From: CAYSPU01 sp964432995
GTDB lineage: Bacteria; Verrucomicrobiota; Verrucomicrobiia; Limisphaerales; JAHDYP01
Assembly (NCBI GenBank): GCA_964432995.1
Contig: CAYSPU010000028.1
Location: 1-32,026 of the forward strand
Direction of reading: 5' to 3'
DNA length: 32,026 bases
Shown: positions 24,815-32,026 of the stretch, piece by piece
Layout of the letters: each line of letters begins with the position of its first letter
Numbering within the stretch: the stretch's first letter is position 1
Program-made: the position numbers and the translations under genes
The notes under the pieces: model-generated
What the model was told of the DNA's origin: nothing
The model's database searches: none
The model's input: the letters and a program-made list of their open reading frames with translations, nothing else

Positions 24815-27800
24815 GTGAGTGTGCCATCCATCCTGATCGTCGAAGACGAAACCATCGTGGCGGCGGACTTGGCGAACAAGCTGCGGCGACTCGGTTACGC
24901 CGTCGCCGACGAGGTTGCCCGGGGCGAGGACGCTGTCGCCCTGGCTCGGCGGCAACCGCCGGACTTGGTGCTGATGGACATTCGTCTGGCCGGCGCCATG
25001 GACGGCGTCGCGGCCGCCGAGGAAATCCGGCGCGAGTGCGATCGGCCGGTCGTGTTTCTGACCGCCCACTCGGACGCGGCCACGCTGGAGCGCGCAAAGC
25101 TCGCCGAGCCGTTTGGATACATCGTCAAGCCTTTTGAAGAACGTGAGCTGCAGACCACGATCGAGATGGCGCTCTACAAGCACCAGACGGAGCGCCACGT
25201 GCGTGAACAGCGGGAGTGGTTCCGGGTGACGCTGGCCAGCATTGGCGACGCGGTGATCGCCTGCGACGAGCGGACCCGGGTTGCTTTCCTCAATCCGGTG
25301 GCGGAGTCGCTGACCGGATGGGCGACCAAGGACGCGCTGGGGCAACCGGTCGCGCGGGTGGTCCGGCTCGTTGGTGAGCTGACCCGTCAACCGTGTGATG
25401 ATCCGGTCGGCGGCGCCCTTCGGGAGGCCTGCCGGGTAGACGTGCCGTCCGGAGCGGCCCTGCTCACGCAGGACGATCGCGCGATCCCGATCGAAGGTCG
25501 GGCGGCCCCGATTCTCGATGCCGCGAGCCGGGCGATTGGCGCGGTCCTGGTGTTTCAGGACGTCACGGAGAGGCGGCGTGTCGACGAGGCGCTGCGGTTC
25601 GCGGCGGAGCAGCGTCGCCTGGCGCTCGAAGCCGGTCACGTGGGAACCTGGGACTATGATTTCGTCGCTGGGACGGTGTTCTGGGACGAGACCTGCCGCA
25701 CCATCTTCGGCGTTTCGTCCGGCGAGGAACTCGAGTACCCCAAAGTGATCGGAATCATGCACGCGGAGGATCGGGACCGCGTGGACCACGCGGTTCGAGC
25801 GGCGTTACGTCCCGACTCGAACGGCATCTACGAGGCGGAGTATCGCGTGGTTCATCCCGACGGCACTCAACGATGGGTGGCGGCGACCGGACAGGCCTTC
25901 TTCCAGGGGGAGGGGAAGGAGCGCAAGGCGGCGCGCTTCATCGGGACCGCGCGGGACGTTACCGAGTCGAAAGAGCACCAGGAAGCCCTCCAACGGGCGC
26001 ACGACCAACTCGAACTCCGGGTCGAGCAGCGCACCCGCGAACTGCGGGAAACGGTCTCTCGTCTCGAGGCCGAAATGGCCGCCCGGAGCCGGACCGAGGC
26101 GGAGCTGCGCGAGTCGGAGGAGCGGTATCGGACTTTGTTCGCCTCGGCTCCGGTGGGCATTCTCGTCGACAACGCGGCGGGTCGGGTGCACGACGCCAAT
26201 GCCGCCCTATGCGAGATGTTGGGGCTCACCCTAGCCGAGATCCGCGTTCTCAATGCGGTGACTCTTTACGTGAAACCGTCCGACCGGCGCCAATTGGTGC
26301 GCCGCGCACGGCAGGGGGGAGTGCGTGAGGACTTCGAGACCGTGCTCCAGCGCCAGGATGGCGCGCGGTTCCCCGCCGCCCTCCGGGTCAACCAGATTCA
26401 AACGCGTCATGGCAAAGTCCTGCTCACGATCGTGACCGACCTGACCCGCCGGAAGCGGGCCGAACACCACATCCAAGGAGTCGCCGCCCTGCACGAGTTG
26501 TTTCTCACCAAGAGTTCCCGGGCGGAGTACCTCGAGGCGTTGGTGGAGCTCCTCCGGCATTGGTGCGGCTGCGCCTGCGCCGGGGTGCGACTCGTCGACC
26601 GCGAAGGACGTCTGCCTTACGTGGCCGCGGTCGGCTACAGCCGCGCCTTTCTGAACGAGGAACAACGACTCTGCCTCCACGACGCCCCATTCCGTTGTCC
26701 CCGAGCCCAAAGGGCCGCCTGCGTCCTCCAGGACGCGCCCCGGGCAGCCATCGACGGTGCCGTTCCTCCCGTCGAGCGGCGCGCGCCCGCCGGGCCGTCG
26801 GGCGGGTTCCCGTGCGTGAAAGCCGGCTTCGCCAGCGTCGCGCAGGCTCCGATCCGGTGTCGCGGGCACGTCATTGGGACACTCCAAGTGGCCGACCGAG
26901 CGGAGGGCAAGTTCCTTCCGGAGACGCTCGAGTTCCTCAACTCCGCGGCTTCGCTGGTAGGCGAGGCACTGAATCGCTTCCAACTCGAGGCGGAACTGCG
27001 CGAAAGCGAGATGCGCTTCCGTTCCTTGTTCGAGCGTCATCAAGCGGTCATGCTGCTGGTCGAACCCGACTCGGGCGTGATTGTGAACGCCAACAAGGCC
27101 GCGGAGGAATTTTATGGCCACCCGCGGGCCCGGCTCTGCACCATGTCCATTCAGGAACTGAGCGTCAGGCCGCACGCCGCGGCGCCGCGACCGAGCCCCC
27201 GCACCGTCCACGGACTGGGCGCGCGTGTGATTCAGACGCACCGTCTGGCGAACGGCCAGATGCGCACGGTCGAGATCCACGCTTCTCCCATCACCGTGCA
27301 AAAGCGCACCCTGCTGTTCTCCATCCTGCATGACATCACGGAGCGGCGGCGGCTCGAACGGGAGGTGCTGGAAATCGGGGACCGCGAACGGCAACGCATT
27401 GGGCGGGATCTGCATGACTCGCTGGGAGGAGGCTTGAGCGGACTGGCGATGCTGAGCAAAGCCCTGGCACAAACGCTCCGGCCGCGGTCCGGCAAGGAGG
27501 CGGCGCTCGCCGAAGAAATCGTCGCCGGCATCAACGAGGCGGTCCGACGAACCAGAACGATCGCGCGCGGTCTCTCTCCGGTCGGACTCAGCGCCTTCGG
27601 TTTCGTCAACGGACTGGAGGAGCTGGCGCGCAACGTCGAGAAACGACACGAAGTTCGCTGTTGCGTCCGCGCCCCCCAGGATGTGATGTTCCAGGAGGAT
27701 TTCGTGGCCTCGCACTTGTTCCAGATCGCGGAGGAAGCCGTCAACAACGCTGTCCGCCACGGGAACGCCCGTCACATCGAGATCACCCTTGCTCGGCGCC

Positions 27801-28024
27801 GGGATTGTCTGTCGCTGAGCATCCGCGACGATGGCATCGGGATGCCGAAGGATGTCGCCCGGTCCCCGGGCATGGGTTTGCGCACCATGCGGTATCGGGC
27901 TGACGTCCTGGGTGCCACCTTCGAAATCCAGGTGCCGCCCAAAGGAGGCACGGTCGTCTCCTGTGTGCTGCCAGCAATGAACGCAACCCGCCCCGAAGTC
28001 ACCCCCAATCCGCCCCAACCATGA
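24815..28024 (+). CDS. Receiver-PAS-PAS-PAS-GAF-PAS hybrid histidine kinase (HisKA_3, NarX/DegS type)
   Basis: A 1069-residue soluble kinase with no transmembrane helix. The receiver domain (1-122) has E10-D11 and phospho-acceptor D55 (VLMDIRLAG), with the VFLTAHS and IVKPFE signatures. PAS domains lie at about 132-252, 265-385 and 437-547 with a coiled coil at 388-430. A cysteine-rich GAF (about 552-725; HWCGCACAG) and a fourth PAS (732-843) follow. The HisKA_3 dimerisation domain has phospho-acceptor H867 (DLHDSLGGGLSGL), and HATPase_c at 955-1055 has EEAVNNAVRHG and DDGIGM. The start is GTG at 24815, with a weak ribosome binding site. The stop overlaps the next start (ATGA), so the response regulator at 28021 is its coupled partner. 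The N-terminal receiver likely takes phosphate from the upstream HisKA_2 kinase. Confidence 0.92.
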   Translation: MSVPSILIVEDETIVAADLANKLRRLGYAVADEVARGEDAVALARRQPPDLVLMDIRLAGAMDGVAAAEEIRRECDRPVVFLTAHSDAATLERAKLAEPFGYIVKPFEERELQTTIEMALYKHQTERHVREQREWFRVTLASIGDAVIACDERTRVAFLNPVAESLTGWATKDALGQPVARVVRLVGELTRQPCDDPVGGALREACRVDVPSGAALLTQDDRAIPIEGRAAPILDAASRAIGAVLVFQDVTERRRVDEALRFAAEQRRLALEAGHVGTWDYDFVAGTVFWDETCRTIFGVSSGEELEYPKVIGIMHAEDRDRVDHAVRAALRPDSNGIYEAEYRVVHPDGTQRWVAATGQAFFQGEGKERKAARFIGTARDVTESKEHQEALQRAHDQLELRVEQRTRELRETVSRLEAEMAARSRTEAELRESEERYRTLFASAPVGILVDNAAGRVHDANAALCEMLGLTLAEIRVLNAVTLYVKPSDRRQLVRRARQGGVREDFETVLQRQDGARFPAALRVNQIQTRHGKVLLTIVTDLTRRKRAEHHIQGVAALHELFLTKSSRAEYLEALVELLRHWCGCACAGVRLVDREGRLPYVAAVGYSRAFLNEEQRLCLHDAPFRCPRAQRAACVLQDAPRAAIDGAVPPVERRAPAGPSGGFPCVKAGFASVAQAPIRCRGHVIGTLQVADRAEGKFLPETLEFLNSAASLVGEALNRFQLEAELRESEMRFRSLFERHQAVMLLVEPDSGVIVNANKAAEEFYGHPRARLCTMSIQELSVRPHAAAPRPSPRTVHGLGARVIQTHRLANGQMRTVEIHASPITVQKRTLLFSILHDITERRRLEREVLEIGDRERQRIGRDLHDSLGGGLSGLAMLSKALAQTLRPRSGKEAALAEEIVAGINEAVRRTRTIARGLSPVGLSAFGFVNGLEELARNVEKRHEVRCCVRAPQDVMFQEDFVASHLFQIAEEAVNNAVRHGNARHIEITLARRRDCLSLSIRDDGIGMPKDVARSPGMGLRTMRYRADVLGATFEIQVPPKGGTVVSCVLPAMNATRPEVTPNPPQP

Positions 28025-28695
28025 AGAAGACCAACGCCCAGCGGAAAGCGCAGGTGTTCCTGGTGGATGACCACCCCATTGTGCGGCGAGGACTCCATTT
28101 TCTGATTGGTTTGGAGCCGGACTTGGCCGTCTGCGGCGAAGCCGACAATCGGCCCGCCGCGCTGGATCAGATCGCCCGGCTCCAGCCCGAGGTGGTCGTA
28201 GTGGACCTGGCGCTCAAGAACAGCAGTGGCCTCGAGTTGGTGAAGGACCTGCGGGCCAGGTTCCCCAAGGTGAAGGTCTTGGTGTTCACCATGCATGATG
28301 AGCCGATCTACGCGGAACGCGTCCTGAAGGCTGGCGCACACGGCTACGTCACCAAGGAGGAAGGCGCCGAGAAGGCCATCGAAGCCATCCGCCAACTTCT
28401 CAAAGGCAAAGCCTACCTCACCGGACGCCTTGCGGAACGGATGCTGGAGAGCATGACTGGATTTGCCAAGTCCAAGACGGCTGGGACCCTCGAGTCGTTG
28501 AGCGATCGCGAATTGGAGGTGCTCGAACTCATCGGCGGCGGCTTGGGCTCCGCGGAAATCGCCCAGCGCCTCAAACTCAGCGTCAAGACCATCGAGTCCC
28601 ACCGCGAGCATATCAAGGCCAAGCTCGGCCTCCAGCGCGCTACCGAACTCGTCCAGTACGCCTTCAACTGGGTCCACCGCGAAAGACACATCTGA
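28021..28695 (+). CDS. NarL/FixJ-family response regulator
   Basis: A 224-residue regulator: receiver domain at 10-130 (D16-D17, phospho-acceptor D62 in VVVVDLALKN, FTMHD, YVTKEE with the conserved Lys) and LuxR-type HTH at about 160-205 (LSDRELEVLELIGGGLGSAE, followed by IAQRLKLSVKTIESHREHI). It is phosphorylated by the HisKA_3 kinase whose stop codon it overlaps by ATGA; this pairing is inferred from coupling and family, since HisKA_3 kinases normally pair with NarL regulators. Its target promoters are unknown. The glycine-rich turn IGGGLGSAEIA is a normal variant of the LuxR helix region. Confidence 0.95.
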   Translation: MKKTNAQRKAQVFLVDDHPIVRRGLHFLIGLEPDLAVCGEADNRPAALDQIARLQPEVVVVDLALKNSSGLELVKDLRARFPKVKVLVFTMHDEPIYAERVLKAGAHGYVTKEEGAEKAIEAIRQLLKGKAYLTGRLAERMLESMTGFAKSKTAGTLESLSDRELEVLELIGGGLGSAEIAQRLKLSVKTIESHREHIKAKLGLQRATELVQYAFNWVHRERHI

Positions 28696-28870
28696 GTTTC
28701 GGCGGCCAGGACACACCGGAGCGGTAATATGGGGGGATCCCCTATCGACTTCCGTCGCCGCGGGTGTGACGTTGGGAGTGTGTCCTTCAGCTCCTCACGG
28801 CCGAGCAGCGGAAAGGCCCGGCGGCTCCGGGTCGGCGCCCCCGTTCTCGCGCCGTGCGCTCCTCCCGCCT
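28696..28870. other. Intergenic region with a dyad between the response regulator genes
   Basis: GGACACAC (28709-28716) and GTGTGTCC (28778-28785) are complementary and enclose the palindrome GGGGATCCCC (28733-28742). The arrangement could be a regulator-binding site or an RNA structure between the two receiver genes. There is no T-run, so it is not a standard terminator. The frame of the next gene extends upstream into this region but with no resemblance to a receiver. Confidence 0.35.
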
Positions 28871-29356
28871 ATGGCCGGCCGGACCGCCAATGAAAGGCCG
28901 ACGCGGCGAATCTTCCTGGTGGAGGACCACCCCGGCGTGCGTCGCGGTTACGAGCTCCTCCTGAGCCTCGAGCCCGATCTGGTCGTCTGCGGTGAGGCGG
29001 CCAACGCGCGCCAGGCGCTTGCCCGGATCCTCGACTCGCGACCCGACCTCGCCATCGTGGACCTCGCCCTGGAGCGAAGCAATGGCCTGGATCTTATCGC
29101 CCATCTCCACGCCCAGTGCCCTCAGGTCCGAGTCCTCGTCGTCTCGATGCACGACGAAGCCGGGTGCATCCAAACCGCTCAGCGAGCCGGTGCCTCCGGT
29201 TACCTGACGAAGGACGAGTGCCCCGATGAGCTGATCCAAGCGGTTCGCAAGGTCCTTCAAGGCGGGCACTTCCTGAGCGCACGGGCCAGAGCCCGCCTCG
29301 GCGAACCGCACGATCCAGGGTACCCGGGACCCCAGCGGATTCAGGGTTCGTCCTAA
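28871..29356 (+). CDS. Receiver-only protein, paralogue of the adjacent response regulator, lacking the HTH
   Basis: A 161-residue protein. Residues 13-135 form a receiver domain with FLVEDHPGVRRG, phospho-acceptor region AIVDLALERSNGLDL, VSMHDEAG and YLTKDE, all intact. It resembles the regulator at 28021 along the whole receiver (LEPDLVVCGEA against LEPDLAVCGEA; VVDLAL against IVDLAL). After LSARARARL the similarity ends and the protein closes with a Pro/Gly-rich tail (EPHDPGYPGPQRIQGSS); no LuxR-type sequence could be recognised in any frame to about 29450. It may act as a phosphate sink or relay intermediate, or be a decaying duplicate. ATG 28871 is used because it starts just before the domain; no ribosome binding site is visible. 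Confidence 0.8.
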   Translation: MAGRTANERPTRRIFLVEDHPGVRRGYELLLSLEPDLVVCGEAANARQALARILDSRPDLAIVDLALERSNGLDLIAHLHAQCPQVRVLVVSMHDEAGCIQTAQRAGASGYLTKDECPDELIQAVRKVLQGGHFLSARARARLGEPHDPGYPGPQRIQGSS

Positions 29357-29582
29357 GCCAGTCTCGGCAAATCCCCGATAGCACTCCGTTGGCGACGGCC
29401 CTATGGATGGGGACGACGCGGGCCTCCGGGGCGCCCGGGCCGCCGAAGCGACAACACGTGCGCCGGCCCCATGCCGATCGCGGCGGGCTACCGGCCTGTG
29501 GAATCCTGTGCCTACAACAAAACAACGTCAGACACCTCACTCTGCCTTGATGAACCCCCTCCCCCTCCCTCATGGAACCAAG

Positions 29583-30440
29583 ATGCACCAGCCTGCCTGC
29601 CGCTCCCGGGACGACGGCAACTGGCTCACCATGGTTAGACTCCTCCTCGGCGGCTGCGTGTTCACCGTATTGATCGCGGTCGTGTTCCGCCCCGGAGGAG
29701 ATTCGGACCTCGCCGCGACCAAGGCCGCCGCGTCTCCGGTGGCTCGGTCGGAACCCCGACGTCTTTCTTCCGGCGGTGCGTGGCCACGGAAGGCCGTGAC
29801 TTCCGAAACCGACGTCTCCAGAACCTTGGCCAGCGGCGCGAAACAGCGAGGTAGCGTCGTCTCTGAGCCGGACGCCGCGCCGGCGCTCGAAGTCGCTCCG
29901 GAGGCGACGGCAGCTTTCAGCGGCCAACGCGGTGTTCTGACCGGTCCGGATCCGGTGACCTCGGGACGGCAACTGGATGGCCAATCTGCTCTGGACGTGG
30001 CCACGACGGCCCCCGAAGGGTACCCACCCGAACGAACCGGCGATCCTCGGGAAGCAAGCAGCGACACACCCACCGCCTCGTCCTCGCCCATTCCGCCGGT
30101 CTCGGCCGAGTCCGCGAAGGAATGGGGGATCGAAGTCGCCAGCCTCCGGCTCACCGCCGGCGGCAGTGCCCTCGATTTCCGCTACCGGATCATCGACCCG
30201 GAGAAGGCCGCCAGGGTCGGAAGCGAAGGCGGTCCTTCGTATCTTCTGGACGGGGAGGGCCGGCGGATTTCTCCCCGCAACGTCCAGCAGATCGGCGACT
30301 ACTACTCGGCACGGCACCTCGACCAGCCAGGCAGGATCTACTCGACGTGGTTCGCCAACCAAGGTGGCGCTCTCGAGAGCGGCGATCTCGTCAGTGTGGT
30401 CATCGGCGATCTCCGCATCCCCGACGTCCGCGTCGAGTGA
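29583..30440 (+). CDS. Conserved membrane-anchored protein with a C-terminal domain linked to metal-efflux loci
   Basis: A 285-residue protein: one transmembrane segment (about residues 17-36, VRLLLGGCVFTVLIAVVF), a low-complexity linker of about 140 residues rich in Ala, Ser, Pro and Glu, and a conserved C-terminal domain (181-285) with WGIEVASLRLTAGGSALDFR, YRIIDPEKA, YLLDGEGRR and SGDLVSVVIGDLRI. I recall this domain from hypothetical proteins next to heavy-metal efflux genes in Verrucomicrobiota and Proteobacteria. Function unknown; a periplasmic role is inferred from the N-terminal anchor. Start uncertain: ATG 29550, 29583 or 29631 are all possible; 29583 has GGA ten bases upstream. A GTTCCC/GGGAAC hairpin (30452-30466) lies after the stop but has no T-run. 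The linker is unusually long for the family. Confidence 0.75.
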   Translation: MHQPACRSRDDGNWLTMVRLLLGGCVFTVLIAVVFRPGGDSDLAATKAAASPVARSEPRRLSSGGAWPRKAVTSETDVSRTLASGAKQRGSVVSEPDAAPALEVAPEATAAFSGQRGVLTGPDPVTSGRQLDGQSALDVATTAPEGYPPERTGDPREASSDTPTASSSPIPPVSAESAKEWGIEVASLRLTAGGSALDFRYRIIDPEKAARVGSEGGPSYLLDGEGRRISPRNVQQIGDYYSARHLDQPGRIYSTWFANQGGALESGDLVSVVIGDLRIPDVRVE

Positions 30441-30660
30441 CCGTGAACTCAGTTCCCCGTGGGAACCTCCGAAAACGGGATCTCGGGTTAGGGCTTTCCC
30501 CGATGCGAGGTTCAGCAGGTCCCCGATCGCACGCCTCTGTCGATTCGCCTACAAGAGAGATCGCTGCTGCCGGTATCGAGTGTGCCGGGCGATCCAGTCG
30601 GGTTGGATCGACGGATCCCGATCGAGGACCGGGGTTGGCGGCCGAAGAACGCTTGGGTAT

Positions 30661-31035
30661 ATGTCCAGACGGAGCAAGATCATCACGGTGCTGGTCCTGG
30701 TGTTGAACCTGGGCCTGCACTGGGCCCTCCTGCAGTCGGTCGCTTGGGTCTCCATGATCGTGCACTACTCCCAGAGTCGCCCCCTCCTTCAGGCGGTGGT
30801 CATGACCTTCGACGGTGACCATCCCTGCGCCCTCTGCAGCTACGTCTCCGAAGGCCGACAACGGGAGCGGGAGCAGCAGCAACACCAGTTCCCGATGCAG
30901 AAACTCGAATCGGTCGCCCTCGACCTCGCCCCGTTCCGATTCCTCACTCCGGAGTCCGAGTCCTTCCGGACCCCGGCCCCGCTTCCAGGGCGGCCTCCCG
31001 AGGCCCCGCCCTCGCCGCCGCCCCGCCTCGGGTAG
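30661..31035 (+). CDS. Small membrane protein with a CxxC motif
   Basis: A 124-residue protein with a basic start (MSRRSK), one transmembrane helix (about 7-34), then FDGDHPCALCSYV with C56-x2-C59. The end is Glu/Gln-rich followed by a Pro-rich tail. Small proteins with this transmembrane-plus-HPCxLC layout recur, as I recall it, just before CusB-like adaptor genes in Verrucomicrobiota. The CxxC may bind a soft metal such as copper, by inference. It starts 220 bases after the previous gene and ends 133 bases before the adaptor gene. The Pro-rich tail (APLPGRPPEAPPSPPPRLG) looks disordered. ATG 30661 is chosen because it precedes the helix; the ribosome binding site is weak. Confidence 0.75.
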   Translation: MSRRSKIITVLVLVLNLGLHWALLQSVAWVSMIVHYSQSRPLLQAVVMTFDGDHPCALCSYVSEGRQREREQQQHQFPMQKLESVALDLAPFRFLTPESESFRTPAPLPGRPPEAPPSPPPRLG

Positions 31036-31168
31036 CGCGGCTTCGCCGCCGCCACGTCCCCACCCGCCCCGCGAACGGAGATGGGTCGCCCGCGCGAGCT
31101 CATCCGGGGCCGGATTCCGGAGTTCAACCCATTGCGCCCTCGGCGCGCCAACCTGCAATCCCGATCCT

Positions 31169-32026
31169 ATGAAACTGAAATGTCGAAACCTCGTCCCCAG
31201 CCTGCTGCTCGTTGCCCTGGGCGCCGGCAGCTACGCGCTCTGGCAACACCTCGTGCCCCCTGCTGTTCCCGCGACCGCTCGGAAAGTCCTCTTCTATCAG
31301 GACTCCATGCACCCCTGGATCAAGTCCGATCAACCCGGCAAGTGCACCATTTGTGCCATGGACCTCACTCCCATTCACGAGGGAGAACAGGCCTTTGGCC
31401 GGGAGGACGAGCCCGTCGTTACCCTGAGCTCCAGCAGCGTCACTGTCCTCAACGTGCAGGCGGACGAAGTGCGTCGCCGTCCCATCCGACGCACCTTGCG
31501 GGTCGCCGGCGTCCTTGAGGCCGACAGCACTCGCAAGACGGTGATCGCGGCGCCGGCTCCCGGTCGCATCGATGATGTCCTGGTGGCCTCGGCTGGCGTC
31601 GAGGTGCTGGCGGGCGAGGTCCTCGCCAGCTTCTACAGTCCCGACCTGACTTTCCAGACGCGTCGCTACATCTTCCGAGATCGCATCGGCGAGAAGACCA
31701 ACACCGCGATGTCCATGCCGGCCGCACCCGGAGCCAGCAGCCGACACGCACCCAACCCTCTCCCTTCCCGCAGAGATCAGCCACTCGCCGCCCGCGAACG
31801 CGCCGAGCCCGATCCGTACTACAACGACTTGCTCGCCACGATCACGGGAACGGTCGTCGAACGCAACGTGTTCGACGGCCAGTACGTTGCCGAGGGCGAC
31901 CGCCTCTTCACCATCGTCGACTGCTCCACGCTCTGGTTTCGGTTTGACGCCTACGAGCATCAGCTCCCCTGGCTCGAACCCGGGCAGCCGATTGAAATTG
32001 CCGTGCCCTCCCTCCCAGGCAGGGTG
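31169..32026 (+). CDS. CusB-like RND efflux periplasmic adaptor (partial, runs off the window)
   Basis: 286 codons are visible and the frame is open at the window end. Residues 8-25 are a membrane anchor or signal. Residues 43-69 resemble the heavy-metal-binding domain of CusB-type proteins (MHPWIKSDQPGKCTICAMDL with M47, H48, C59, C62 and M64); the usual YxCPMHP and CPxCGMDL appear here as YQDSMHP and CTICAMDL. Residues 110-165 and about 225-270 form the barrel-sandwich hybrid (APAPGRIDDVLVASAGVEV and GTVVERNVFDGQYVAEGDRL). The helical hairpin usual between them is replaced by a region rich in Pro and Ser. It probably links a Cus-type inner-membrane pump to an outer-membrane channel for Cu or Ag. 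Pump and channel genes would be expected beyond 32026. Confidence 0.85.
   Translation, partial: MKLKCRNLVPSLLLVALGAGSYALWQHLVPPAVPATARKVLFYQDSMHPWIKSDQPGKCTICAMDLTPIHEGEQAFGREDEPVVTLSSSSVTVLNVQADEVRRRPIRRTLRVAGVLEADSTRKTVIAAPAPGRIDDVLVASAGVEVLAGEVLASFYSPDLTFQTRRYIFRDRIGEKTNTAMSMPAAPGASSRHAPNPLPSRRDQPLAARERAEPDPYYNDLLATITGTVVERNVFDGQYVAEGDRLFTIVDCSTLWFRFDAYEHQLPWLEPGQPIEIAVPSLPGRV

Noticed and set aside
26231..28018. A 595-codon minus-strand frame opposite the hybrid kinase
   Set aside because: Shadow of the kinase codons; no start signal or domain.
29357..29582. Frameshifted HTH remnant after the receiver-only gene
   Set aside because: No LuxR-type helix sequence (such as LSxRExEVL) was found in any frame of this stretch.
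30452..30466. Hairpin GTTCCC/GGGAAC as a terminator
   Set aside because: Only six base pairs and no T-run follow.

Overview
The window is GC-rich DNA that reads like the chromosome of a Verrucomicrobiota bacterium, probably of the Pedosphaera/Limisphaera type. The grounds are the gene content (a DUF1080 lipoprotein, very long secreted proteins made of P-domain and Ig-like modules, a small basic protein starting MSSQYNKVEKRHRRQRW), a shared C-terminal module on two secreted proteins, and families of palindromic intergenic repeats. This assignment rests on recognition, not on a search. No tRNA, rRNA, CRISPR array, transposase or phage gene was seen.

Layout. 1-1766 (minus): an M23-type metallopeptidase preceded by a lipoprotein that resembles the SecD P1 head domain. 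1812-4454 (plus): a tiny basic protein, a short transcription terminator Rho, and a HTH-WYL regulator. 4455-4879: palindromic repeats and a long imperfect inverted repeat. 4880-8988 (minus): a secreted endonuclease/exonuclease/phosphatase fused to LamG-like domains, a repeat array that supplies its first codons, and a B12-binding radical SAM protein. 9525-19643 (plus): one giant secreted gene of about 10.1 kb, split by a single in-frame TAG and closed by a strong Rho-independent terminator. 20011-20688: a DUF1080 lipoprotein. 21236-29356 (plus): a signalling cluster of two very large multi-PAS sensor kinases, a NarL-type response regulator and a receiver-only paralogue. 29583-32026 (plus): the start of a metal-efflux type locus, with a conserved membrane-anchored protein, a small CxxC membrane protein and a CusB-like adaptor cut by the window end.

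How the genes may work together. The signalling cluster looks like a phosphorelay: a membrane HisKA_2 kinase with a predicted periplasmic heme sensor, then a HisKA_3 kinase with its own N-terminal receiver, translationally coupled (ATGA) to a DNA-binding regulator, with a receiver-only protein as possible modulator. The last three genes are likely one envelope metal-handling unit. The giant gene and the endonuclease share a C-terminal module that may mark secreted proteins of this organism.

Most noteworthy: the amber codon at 16320 inside an otherwise uninterrupted 3372-codon frame; seven P domains with no protease domain, in a super-repeat of about 1.1 kb; and an intergenic repeat that has become the signal-peptide coding start of a gene.
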